Source of the DNA: Tumebacillus_A lipolyticus
GTDB taxonomy: Bacteria; Bacillota; Bacilli; Tumebacillales; Tumebacillaceae
Length of the DNA: 64,000 nucleotides
NCBI RefSeq assembly: GCF_042682745.1
Contig: NZ_JBHUIO010000011.1
Coordinates: 496,001-560,000, forward strand
Direction: 5' to 3'
Below the pieces are notes generated by a model that saw only the letters and a list, made by a program, of their open reading frames with translations, was not told where the DNA came from and searched no databases. This document shows, piece by piece, positions 18,057 through 25,494 of this stretch (position 1 is the stretch's first letter; every line of letters starts with the position of its first letter). The translations under genes and the position numbers were made by a program.

Positions 18057-19019
18057 TCAGACCATTGTTGCGACGATGATCGCTTTTTGCACATGCAGGC
18101 GATTTTCCGCCTCGTCGAACACCACCGAGTTGGGCCCGTCGATCACGTCTGCTGTCACCTCTTCGCCGCGATGGGCGGGCAGGCAGTGCATGAACAGATG
18201 ATCAGGTTTGGCGTGCGCAGCCAGCTCTTTGTTGACCTGATAGGCGGCAAAATGCTCTTCGCGCAGCCTCTGCTCTTCCTCTTGCCCCATCGATGCCCAG
18301 ACGTCCGTGTAGATCATGTCGGTGCCTTTCACCGCCTCGATCGGGTCGTAGGTCAGCAGCAGCTCGGTGCCGTGGTAGGCGGCGAGCCGCTGCGCCTGCT
18401 CGACGACCTGCGGGTCGCATTCATAGCCGGCAGGAGTCGCGATGCGCAGGTTGATCCCGAGCTTCGGAGCTGCGACCAGCCAGGAGTTGGCCATGTTGTT
18501 GCCGTCGCCGACATAGGTGACGTGAAGCCCTTGCAGCTTGCCTTTCTTCTCCCAGAGGGTGAGCAGGTCGGCCAGCACTTGGCAGGGATGGTGCAGGTCG
18601 GTCAGGCCATTGATCACCGGCACGGTCGCATAGCGAGCAAACTCGCTCACGATCTCATGGCCAAACGTGCGGATCATGATGCCGTCCAAGTAGCGGGACA
18701 GCACGCGCGCGGTGTCTGGAATCGGCTCGCCGCGCCCGATTTGCGTGTCGCGGCCGGACAGGAACATCGCCTGCCCGCCGAGCTGGTTCATCGCCACCTC
18801 AAAGGAAACGCGGGTGCGCGTCGACGCTTTTTCAAAGATCATGCCCAGCGTCTTGCCCTCCAGCGGACGGTAGGGGATACCTTTATTGTGTTTCTCTTTC
18901 AGCTCGACCGACAGGGCGAGCAGCTTTTTCAAATCTTCTGTCGTAAAGTCGGCCAGGTCGAGAAAATCTCGCCCTTTCAGCTCAGACGCACGCTGCTTGG
19001 GAAGCGGAATGGTCGCCAT
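18057..19019 (-). CDS. argF: Ornithine carbamoyltransferase
   Basis: A 320-residue transcarbamoylase that makes citrulline from ornithine and carbamoyl phosphate. Carbamoyl-phosphate loop STRTR and the ornithine-binding HCLPA motif are both present, as is the H-P-x-Q motif (HHPCQ). The start at 19019 gives MATIPLPKQ and overlaps the 3' end of carB by 38 bases, placing the consumer of carbamoyl phosphate directly after its producer. Confidence 0.96.
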   Translation of the reverse strand: MATIPLPKQRASELKGRDFLDLADFTTEDLKKLLALSVELKEKHNKGIPYRPLEGKTLGMIFEKASTRTRVSFEVAMNQLGGQAMFLSGRDTQIGRGEPIPDTARVLSRYLDGIMIRTFGHEIVSEFARYATVPVINGLTDLHHPCQVLADLLTLWEKKGKLQGLHVTYVGDGNNMANSWLVAAPKLGINLRIATPAGYECDPQVVEQAQRLAAYHGTELLLTYDPIEAVKGTDMIYTDVWASMGQEEEQRLREEHFAAYQVNKELAAHAKPDHLFMHCLPAHRGEEVTADVIDGPNSVVFDEAENRLHVQKAIIVATMV

Positions 19020-22000
19020 CAGAAATCCCTCCTTGAGAATTGATCGAATAGGGTTGGCAGGCCTGACTGGCCGCCAGCGATTGCAACCAAGCGGTCGCCG
19101 TGTCAAGCGATGTCAGACATGGTATTTTCATCTCGACGGTGAAGCGGCGGATCAGGCAGCCGAGGCGAGTCGGATCGCCCCCTAAGGTCGGCAGGTTGAG
19201 CGCCAGGTTGATCTGGCCCGACTTGAGCAAGGTCAAGACCGCCTCTTCGTCGCGCAGAACTTCGGTGCTCGCCACGCCGTTTTCGGCGAGGTAGCGCGCT
19301 GTGTTTTGCGTGGCATACAGATTCATGCCCAACGCGGACAGCTGGCGCAGCAGCGGCAGCGCCTCCGCTTTCAGCCGATCGGTGATCGAGACGAGCACGC
19401 CGCCTCCCTGCGGCAAGGTCAGCCCCGCGCCGAGAAACGCTTTTGCCAGCGCTTCTGATGCGGTGCGCCCGATGCCGAGCGCTTCCCCGGTCGACTTCAT
19501 CTCCGGGCCGAGCTGGATGTCCAGCCCGGTCAGCTTGCCGAAGGAGAAGACCGGCGCTTTGACGACCAGGTGCTCTTTTGCCGGATACAGCCCGGTGCCG
19601 TATCCGCAATCGGACAGCTTCTCCTCGCATTGGACGCGCACCGCCAGCTCAACCATCGGCACTCCGGTCACTTTGGAGAGGATCGGCACCGTTCGCGACG
19701 CGCGCGGGTTGGCTTCCAGCACGTAGACGGTGTTGTCGGCCAGCACGAACTGGATGTTCAGCAGGCCGATGATGCCCAGCCCGCTTGCGATCCGCTCCGT
19801 GTAGGAGACCAGAGTGGCGATCACCTCTTCGCTCAAGCTTTGCGGCGGGTAGATCGCCATCGAGTCGCCCGAGTGAACGCCCGCCCGCTCGATGTGTTCG
19901 AAGATGCCGGGGATCAGCACGTCCTGTCCGTCGCAGATCGCGTCGACCTCCATCTCTTTCCCTTCGAGATACTGGTCGATCAGGATCGGGTGTCCGAGCG
20001 CGACGTCTGTCGCCTGCTTCATATAGCGGATCAGCTCGCTTTCGCTGTGCACGATCGCCATCGCGCGCCCGCCGATCACGTAGGAGGGGCGCACCATCAC
20101 CGGATAGCCGATCGCCTCCGCTGTGCGAACCGCCTCTTCAATGTTGTGGGCAGAACCGCCTTTTGTCTGCGGAATCTCCAGCCGATCCAACAGCTGGCGG
20201 AACTGTTCCCGATCCTCCGCCAGATCGATCGCAGCCGGAGTCGTCCCCGCCAAAATCAACCCTTTGCGCTGCAGGTTGGCGGCGAGGTTGATCGCCGTCT
20301 GACCGCCAAACTGGACGAAGACGCGGTCGACGCGCTCGCGCTTCGCCACCGCCATCACATCTTCGACCGTCAGCGGCTCGAAGTACAGGCGATGGGCGGT
20401 ATCAAAATCGGTCGAGACCGTCTCCGGGTTGTTGTTGACGATCACCGTTTCATAGCCGAGCTTTTTCAGCGCTTTCACCGCATGAACCGAACAGTAGTCA
20501 AACTCGATGCCCTGCCCGATGCGGATCGGACCGGAGCCTAAGACCAGCGCTTTCAACCCTGGCGATTCGGGCAGGATCTCATCCTCCCCTTGATAGGTCG
20601 AGTAAAAATAGGGCGTGGTCGATTCGAACTCTGCCGCACACGTGTCGACCAGCGGGTAGGACGGCGCGAGCGCATAGTCCTGACGAAGCGCCTCCACCTC
20701 ATCGGCACTGGTGCCGAGCAGATGGGCGATGCGCGCGTCAGAAAACCCTTTTCGCTTATACAGCGACAGCAGCTCAGCCGTCAGCGCCTCGCCTGCGCCC
20801 CGCATCCCTTTTTCCAGCTCGACCAAGCTGTGCAGCTTGTGCAGGAACCACGCGTCCACACCGGTCCATTCATGCAGATCTTGCCAGCCGGCTCCGCGAG
20901 CGAACGCTTCGGTCAGCGCGAACAGGCGGCGGTCGTCCGGCTCGCGCTGCAGCAGTTGGAAGATCTCTTCGTCCGACCATGCGTCGAGCTCCGGCAGGTG
21001 CAGTCCATCGACGCCGATCTCCAGCGACCGCACCGCTTTTTGCAGCGCTTCCTCAAACGTGCGCCCCAGCGACATCACTTCGCCGGTCGCTTTCATCTGC
21101 GTGCCGAGGGCGCGGTTGGCCTGCGGGAATTTGTCGAACGGCCAGCGCGGAATCTTCACGACCACATAGTCGAGCGCCGGCTCAAAGCTGGCGAACGTCT
21201 TGCCTGTGACCGGATTCACAATCTGGTGCAGCGGTTGACCGATCGCGATCTTGGCGGCGATCTTGGCGATCGGATAGCCGGTCGCCTTCGACGCTAAGGC
21301 GGAAGAGCGGGAGACGCGCGGGTTGACCTCGATCACACAGTAGCGCTCCGAATGCGGATCGAGCGCAAACTGGACATTGCAACCCCCTTCGATCTTCAGG
21401 CTGCGAATGATCGAAAGCGAGGCGGTGCGCAACATCTGATACTCCCGGTCGGTCAGCGTCTGGGACGGAGCGACCACGATCGAGTCGCCCGTGTGGACGC
21501 CGACCGGATCGAAGTTCTCCATGTTGCAGATCGTGATGCACGTATCGTTGCTGTCGCGCATCACCTCATACTCGATCTCTTTCCAGCCTTTGATGCTGCG
21601 CTCGACGAGCACCTGCGAGATCGGCGACTGCTTCAGCCCGCGCAGCAGGATCTCATGAAACTCTTCCATCGTCTCGGCGATGCCGCCGCCCGTTCCCCCC
21701 AGCGTGTAGGCGGGACGCAGGATGACCGGCAGGCCGATCTGCTGCAAAAAGTCGAGACCCTCTTCCAGCGTGTGCACGATGCTGCTCTCCGGGATCGGCT
21801 GGTTGAGCTCCTCCATCAGATCTTTGAACAGCTGGCGATCTTCCGCTCGCTTGATCGAGTAGAGCGGCGTGCCGAGCAGCTGCACATCGTACTCGGCCAG
21901 CACGCCCGCCTCGGCCAGCTCGACCGCTAGGTTGAGCGCCGTCTGGCCGCCGAGGGTCGCCAGCAGCCCGTCGGGGCGCTCTTTGGCGATGATCGCGGTG

Positions 22001-22221
22001 AGCATCGGCACGGTCAGCGGCTCCATGTAGATGCGGTCGGCGACCTCATGATCGGTCATGATCGTCGCCGGGTTGGAGTTGACGAGGATGACCTCGCACC
22101 CCTCTTCGCGCAGCGCTTTGCAAGCTTGCGTTCCTGCATAGTCGAACTCGGCCGCCTGGCCGATCACGATCGGGCCGGAGCCGATGACGAGGATTTTGGC
22201 AGGGTTAGATGGTTGTGACAA
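18982..22221 (-). CDS. carB: Carbamoyl-phosphate synthase large subunit (arginine type)
   Basis: A 1079-residue protein with the duplicated ATP-grasp architecture: both halves have the KILVIGSGPI/KALVLGSGPI start and ATP-grasp domains, followed by a shortened MGS-like C-terminal domain. It makes carbamoyl phosphate from bicarbonate, ammonia and 2 ATP. It is adjacent to carA and the arg genes and lies behind ARG boxes, so it is the arginine-specific enzyme; a separate pyrimidine-type copy would be expected in a pyr operon. The start appears to be TTG at 22221, overlapping the carA stop by 17 bases. Confidence 0.96.
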   Translation of the reverse strand: MSQPSNPAKILVIGSGPIVIGQAAEFDYAGTQACKALREEGCEVILVNSNPATIMTDHEVADRIYMEPLTVPMLTAIIAKERPDGLLATLGGQTALNLAVELAEAGVLAEYDVQLLGTPLYSIKRAEDRQLFKDLMEELNQPIPESSIVHTLEEGLDFLQQIGLPVILRPAYTLGGTGGGIAETMEEFHEILLRGLKQSPISQVLVERSIKGWKEIEYEVMRDSNDTCITICNMENFDPVGVHTGDSIVVAPSQTLTDREYQMLRTASLSIIRSLKIEGGCNVQFALDPHSERYCVIEVNPRVSRSSALASKATGYPIAKIAAKIAIGQPLHQIVNPVTGKTFASFEPALDYVVVKIPRWPFDKFPQANRALGTQMKATGEVMSLGRTFEEALQKAVRSLEIGVDGLHLPELDAWSDEEIFQLLQREPDDRRLFALTEAFARGAGWQDLHEWTGVDAWFLHKLHSLVELEKGMRGAGEALTAELLSLYKRKGFSDARIAHLLGTSADEVEALRQDYALAPSYPLVDTCAAEFESTTPYFYSTYQGEDEILPESPGLKALVLGSGPIRIGQGIEFDYCSVHAVKALKKLGYETVIVNNNPETVSTDFDTAHRLYFEPLTVEDVMAVAKRERVDRVFVQFGGQTAINLAANLQRKGLILAGTTPAAIDLAEDREQFRQLLDRLEIPQTKGGSAHNIEEAVRTAEAIGYPVMVRPSYVIGGRAMAIVHSESELIRYMKQATDVALGHPILIDQYLEGKEMEVDAICDGQDVLIPGIFEHIERAGVHSGDSMAIYPPQSLSEEVIATLVSYTERIASGLGIIGLLNIQFVLADNTVYVLEANPRASRTVPILSKVTGVPMVELAVRVQCEEKLSDCGYGTGLYPAKEHLVVKAPVFSFGKLTGLDIQLGPEMKSTGEALGIGRTASEALAKAFLGAGLTLPQGGGVLVSITDRLKAEALPLLRQLSALGMNLYATQNTARYLAENGVASTEVLRDEEAVLTLLKSGQINLALNLPTLGGDPTRLGCLIRRFTVEMKIPCLTSLDTATAWLQSLAASQACQPYSINSQGGISDGDHSASQAACV

Positions 22222-23293
22222 GTTGCGATCCCTTCCTTTCGTTCATCAGGGCGAGGAAGCGGTGAAACAGCGCCTCCGCATCCTGCGGCCCCGGGCATGC
22301 TTCCGGGTGGAACTGCACCGAGAAGGCGGGCAGGACGCTGTGCGCCACGCCTTCGATTGAATCGTCGTTCACATGTTTGTGCGTGACGACCAGCTCGGCG
22401 GGAAACCCTTCCCGTCGCACGCTGTAGCTATGGTTTTGCGACGTGATCCACACCTTGCCGCTGCGCAGATCCTGCACCGGGTGGTTGGAGCCGCGATGGC
22501 CGAAGCGCATCTTCTCAGTCGTCGCGCCAAACGACATCGCCAACAGCTGATGCCCGAGGCAGATGCCGAAGAGCGGATAGGCGGTCGCCAAGCGCTTGAT
22601 CAGCGGCAACAGATCGGCGCAGTCTGCCGGGTCGCCCGGCCCGTTGGAGAGCATGATACCGTCCGGCTGCAGGCGAGCGATCTGCTCAAACTCGGTGTCT
22701 GCTGGCACCACCGTCACGCGACAGCCGAGGCGTGTCAGCGCGCCCGCGATGTTCTCCTTGGCGCCGAAGTCGACCAAGACCACATGCGACTCTCCCTGCA
22801 CCGAATGCTGGTACGTCTGTTTCGTGCTGACCCGGCGGACGAGGTCGCGCGGCAGGGCGGGAAAATCGAACTTCTCACCGTCTGCCAACAGGTTGGCAGG
22901 CAGAATATATCCTTTCAAACTGCCCTCTTCGCGGATCATCTTGACCAGCGACCGCGTGTTCACTCCGGTCAGCCCGACGATCCCCTGTTCGGACAGATAT
23001 TGATCGAGCGTCTGCTCTTGGCGAAAGTGGCTGGGAAAATCGCACGTCTCGCCGGTGACAAAACCGGTGAGCCAAGGCCGCTTCGCTTCAAAATCATCCC
23101 CGTTGATCCCGTAGTTGCCGATCAGCGGGTAGGTCATCACCACGATCTGTTCCGCATAGGAAGGATCGGTCAAAATCTCCTGATAACCGGTCATCCCCGT
23201 ATGAAACACCACTTCTCCGTAGCCTTTGCGAACACAACCGATCAGCTCCCCTGAGAAGCGGCTTCCGTTTTCGAGCACCAGTACACCTTTCAT
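22205..23293 (-). CDS. carA: Carbamoyl-phosphate synthase small subunit (glutaminase)
   Basis: A 362-residue class I glutamine amidotransferase that feeds ammonia to CarB. The nucleophilic Cys is in GICLGHQLLA and the catalytic His/Glu in QFHPEACPGP. ATG at 23293 yields the usual start MKGVLVLENG; the ORF runs further upstream into the promoter. It is the first gene of the operon. Confidence 0.96.
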   Translation of the reverse strand: MKGVLVLENGSRFSGELIGCVRKGYGEVVFHTGMTGYQEILTDPSYAEQIVVMTYPLIGNYGINGDDFEAKRPWLTGFVTGETCDFPSHFRQEQTLDQYLSEQGIVGLTGVNTRSLVKMIREEGSLKGYILPANLLADGEKFDFPALPRDLVRRVSTKQTYQHSVQGESHVVLVDFGAKENIAGALTRLGCRVTVVPADTEFEQIARLQPDGIMLSNGPGDPADCADLLPLIKRLATAYPLFGICLGHQLLAMSFGATTEKMRFGHRGSNHPVQDLRSGKVWITSQNHSYSVRREGFPAELVVTHKHVNDDSIEGVAHSVLPAFSVQFHPEACPGPQDAEALFHRFLALMNERKGSQLVTTI

Positions 23294-23331
23294 CTCGTCT
23301 TCCACTCCCCTTCCGTACGACGTTTCTTTGT

Positions 23332-23369
23332 CTTGTGTTATTATACATACTACTGTATATCTATTCAAG
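23332..23369 (-). promoter_or_regulatory. carA promoter overlapped by tandem ARG boxes
   Basis: Minus-strand TTGAAT (23368-23363), exactly 17 bases, TATAAT (23345-23340). The -35 overlaps TGAATAGATATACA (23367-23354) and the -10 overlaps TGTATAATAACACA (23347-23334). Each resembles the ArgR/AhrC operator core TGAAT-WWWW-ATTCA; the first is close and the second weaker. Their centres are 20 bases apart, as in tandem 18-bp ARG boxes. Arginine-dependent repression of the whole operon is inferred. Confidence 0.75.
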
Positions 23370-23439
23370 AACAGATTTTGCCTTCGGGATATGCACCCAT
23401 TTTGACGCGAGGTCATATCGTATCAATACATAACGCTCG

Positions 23440-23575
23440 CCAAGCAAAAGAGAGAGAAAGCGAGAGCCGCGCACTGTGTCGTACAGAGAGAAAAGTGAGG
23501 TGGCAACGGCACACGACGACAGAGTCGCGATGACATAGATCGTCCTGGCTGCAGACAGGACGCCCTCCCTTTTCC
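23440..23575 (+). ncRNA. Structured RNA candidate, T-box-like 3' end
   Basis: The 285-base gap between the carA promoter and the next small gene holds a long imperfect hairpin: 23468-23482 pairs with 23513-23529. Its loop carries AGGTGGCAACG, which resembles the T-box motif GGTGGNACCGCG. It is followed by a second stem (CGTCCTG/CAGGACG, 23541-23562) and a pyrimidine-rich CCCTCCCTTTT tail that could terminate. No plus-strand gene follows for about 480 bases, so if this is a T-box it is an orphan, and it could be an unrelated sRNA. A possible -35 (TTGACG, 23402) lies upstream. Low confidence. Confidence 0.25.
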
Positions 23576-23578
23576 TAT

Positions 23579-23623
23579 AAAAAGGGACGGATGAAGGAAT
23601 TTTCCCTCACCCGTCCCTTTTTT
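23579..23623. terminator. Bidirectional terminator after the small Gly-rich gene
   Basis: Stem AAAGGGACGG/CCGTCCCTTT with flanking A/T runs, directly beyond the stop of the minus-strand small gene. Confidence 0.8.
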
Positions 23624-23624
23624 G

Positions 23625-23840
23625 TTACCAAAAGAGCCCACCCCCAACAAGTGGTCCGACCGTTCCCCAAACTCGCCAAAACACAAAGCCGATGAAAAAG
23701 AGCACTAAGAAGACCACCGCCCAGCCGATATAGCCAAGCCCGCCAGTCACCCCAGGCCAAAACCCTCCCGCTGCGCCGAACGGAAATGATTGTGCGGTTC
23801 CTCCGGCGACGCCAAAGGGAAAGGAGACTTTTCTGGCCAT
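23625..23840 (-). CDS. Small Gly/Phe-rich single-pass membrane protein
   Basis: A 71-residue protein with a Gly-rich N-terminal half (repeated SFPFG-A/V-AGG units), one TM segment (about 38-58) and a Gly/Trp-rich tail. GGGGGAGATGGG precedes the ATG at 23840, and a strong terminator follows. Small Gly-rich membrane peptides of this kind are common in spore-formers (compare YjcZ-type proteins), but I cannot assign the family. Confidence 0.6.
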   Translation of the reverse strand: MARKVSFPFGVAGGTAQSFPFGAAGGFWPGVTGGLGYIGWAVVFLVLFFIGFVFWRVWGTVGPLVGGGLFW

Positions 23841-24050
23841 CCCATCTCCCCCTCTCTCCCTGCTGTTCTCTTCAGTCTATGTGCAAGGGCAAAGATGCGC
23901 ATGCACATCCGCCCATTTCTGCGCTATTTCAATAGATCCACCCACACATTCAGTAAAAATAATCCAGACTTGAGGGAGGATTCAATTATACGATCGAAGA
24001 ATAAAAGATTATACAAAAGGATAATCAATGCTCGGCGGAGGTGATCAGCG

Positions 24051-24269
24051 ATGGACAGAAATGTGGTGCATCCGCTCCTGGAACGGTTGGATGGCGACCC
24101 GGACTTGCGAAAGATCCAAAAACAACTTTCTGCAATCGAAGAAAAGATGAGAGCGGGAATCTCAGAAGAAGCTTGGAATCTGGTGTTAGAATGGGAGGCG
24201 CTCTGGGCGCTCTACGCCAACCTCTGCATCGAAAAATTATATCGGGCGACCAATGAGGCACCCACGTGA
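24051..24269 (+). CDS. Small acidic hypothetical protein
   Basis: A 72-residue, mostly helical soluble protein (PLLERLDGDPDL, then Trp-rich LEWEALWALYANL). A near-perfect Shine-Dalgarno GGAGGTGATC precedes the ATG, and a terminator follows at 24388, so it is a real monocistronic gene. It resembles the small regulatory or sporulation-type helical proteins of Bacillales, but no family is recognised. Confidence 0.65.
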   Translation: MDRNVVHPLLERLDGDPDLRKIQKQLSAIEEKMRAGISEEAWNLVLEWEALWALYANLCIEKLYRATNEAPT

Positions 24270-24387
24270 TCGCGGCTCTGATCAACGGTAAAGGAAAGCA
24301 GGACGCTGGGAAGCATCTAAACACTTTCCTCTTCCAATTTAGATCGGCAAGATGATCGACACAAAAATTGGTCTTATCTTTCAATAG

Positions 24388-24414
24388 AGACAGCGATTAT
24401 CGCTGTCTTTTTTG
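24388..24414 (+). terminator. Terminator of the 72-aa gene
   Basis: Stem GACAGCG/CGCTGTC followed by six Ts. The remaining 24270-24671 gap holds only this and the hairpin at 24511. Confidence 0.8.
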
Positions 24415-24510
24415 ACTCCTTGCTGCACCGTCCACCGTTCTAGCCTTGCCATTTCAGATTCAGATCGGCTCTTATCGTTCAGCCACGCCTAAACCTGCAT
24501 CACGAACATC

Positions 24511-24555
24511 AAAAAGAGACATTCAGGCGGACCACAGTCTGAATGTCTCTTTTTT
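24511..24555. terminator. Bidirectional terminator, probably of the DUF3050 gene
   Basis: AAAAAGAGACATTCAG pairs with CTGAATGTCTCTTTTTT across a 13-base loop. It lies about 115 bases beyond the stop of the minus-strand gene. Confidence 0.75.
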
Positions 24556-24671
24556 CCTCAGTTCGGTGCTTGGCACCTCAAGGGAATCTGTTCGAAGCAT
24601 CCCCGCTGACTTTCTATCCCTGCTAGAGATTCGCCGATCGAAACCGCATGGTTCGGCCTTTACGCGATCGC

Positions 24672-25424
24672 TTATCGAGCCAGCTGTTCCCGCACGCCAT
24701 CCCACAGTTTGATCCTGCTCTCCAAACAGCGCTCCGCCGTCTCCAACGCCTCTTGCTCGCGCCGCAGGTCGCCTGCGCAGAGATAGGCCAACAGCCGCTC
24801 CGCCAGCGGACCGTGCTCATCTCCGTCCAGCTCGATATGGCGCTTCAAATAGTACAGCAGGCGATCTGTCGGCTTGCCCCCCTCTTCCAGCTCGCGCACC
24901 AGATGCGTGAACATGTCGGGGATGATGTCCTCCCGCCCGAAGAAAAAGGCGGCCGCCACCTGATGCGGTTTTCCGTCGATCGCGATCTCAAGCGTCGTCT
25001 CGACAAACTGACGCACGCTCGCCGGAATCTCAGGAGCTTCGAGCGCCTGCGCGATCGAGCCTCCCTGTTCGAGCCGATTCAAAAAGCTGCGGATCGGGCC
25101 GGTGTCAGCACCCGCCTCCTCCATCGCTTGCATGTACAGATCAAAATGAGAGATATATCCGCCCTGACCGTCTTCGTCCGTCTCTTCGCCGAGCACGATC
25201 TCATTGATGAAACGAGCGTACTGCGCCTCATTCCCTGGCATCCACGGAACGGTGGTGACGGTCAGTTCGCGCTGCAGTCGCTTGAGCAAGCTCATAAAAT
25301 CCCACACCGCGAACACGTGGTGCTCCATAAAGGCTCGCACCCGCTCTGCCGATGTCAGCTCTTGATAGACAGGGTGCTGCAACAAGCGGTCGCGAACACG
25401 TTCAAACGTTTGCGTATTTTGCAT
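24672..25424 (-). CDS. DUF3050 (heme-oxygenase-like fold) protein
   Basis: A 250-residue helical protein matching the DUF3050 pattern: EHHVFAVWDFMSLLK near residue 35, then INEIVLGEETDED near 75, and HIELDGDEHGP near the C-terminus. These His/Glu/Asp motifs would form a metal centre like those of the heme-oxygenase-like diiron superfamily. Function is unknown; oxidative chemistry is an inference from fold. ATG at 25424 is preferred over 25436, whose ribosome site is directly abutting. Confidence 0.75.
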   Translation of the reverse strand: MQNTQTFERVRDRLLQHPVYQELTSAERVRAFMEHHVFAVWDFMSLLKRLQRELTVTTVPWMPGNEAQYARFINEIVLGEETDEDGQGGYISHFDLYMQAMEEAGADTGPIRSFLNRLEQGGSIAQALEAPEIPASVRQFVETTLEIAIDGKPHQVAAAFFFGREDIIPDMFTHLVRELEEGGKPTDRLLYYLKRHIELDGDEHGPLAERLLAYLCAGDLRREQEALETAERCLESRIKLWDGVREQLAR

Positions 25425-25494
25425 GATCAAAGCCATCTCCTTAGCTATGAAGTACGACCTGTTGCATTATACCATTTGTTCGCTCCGCTGTGGA

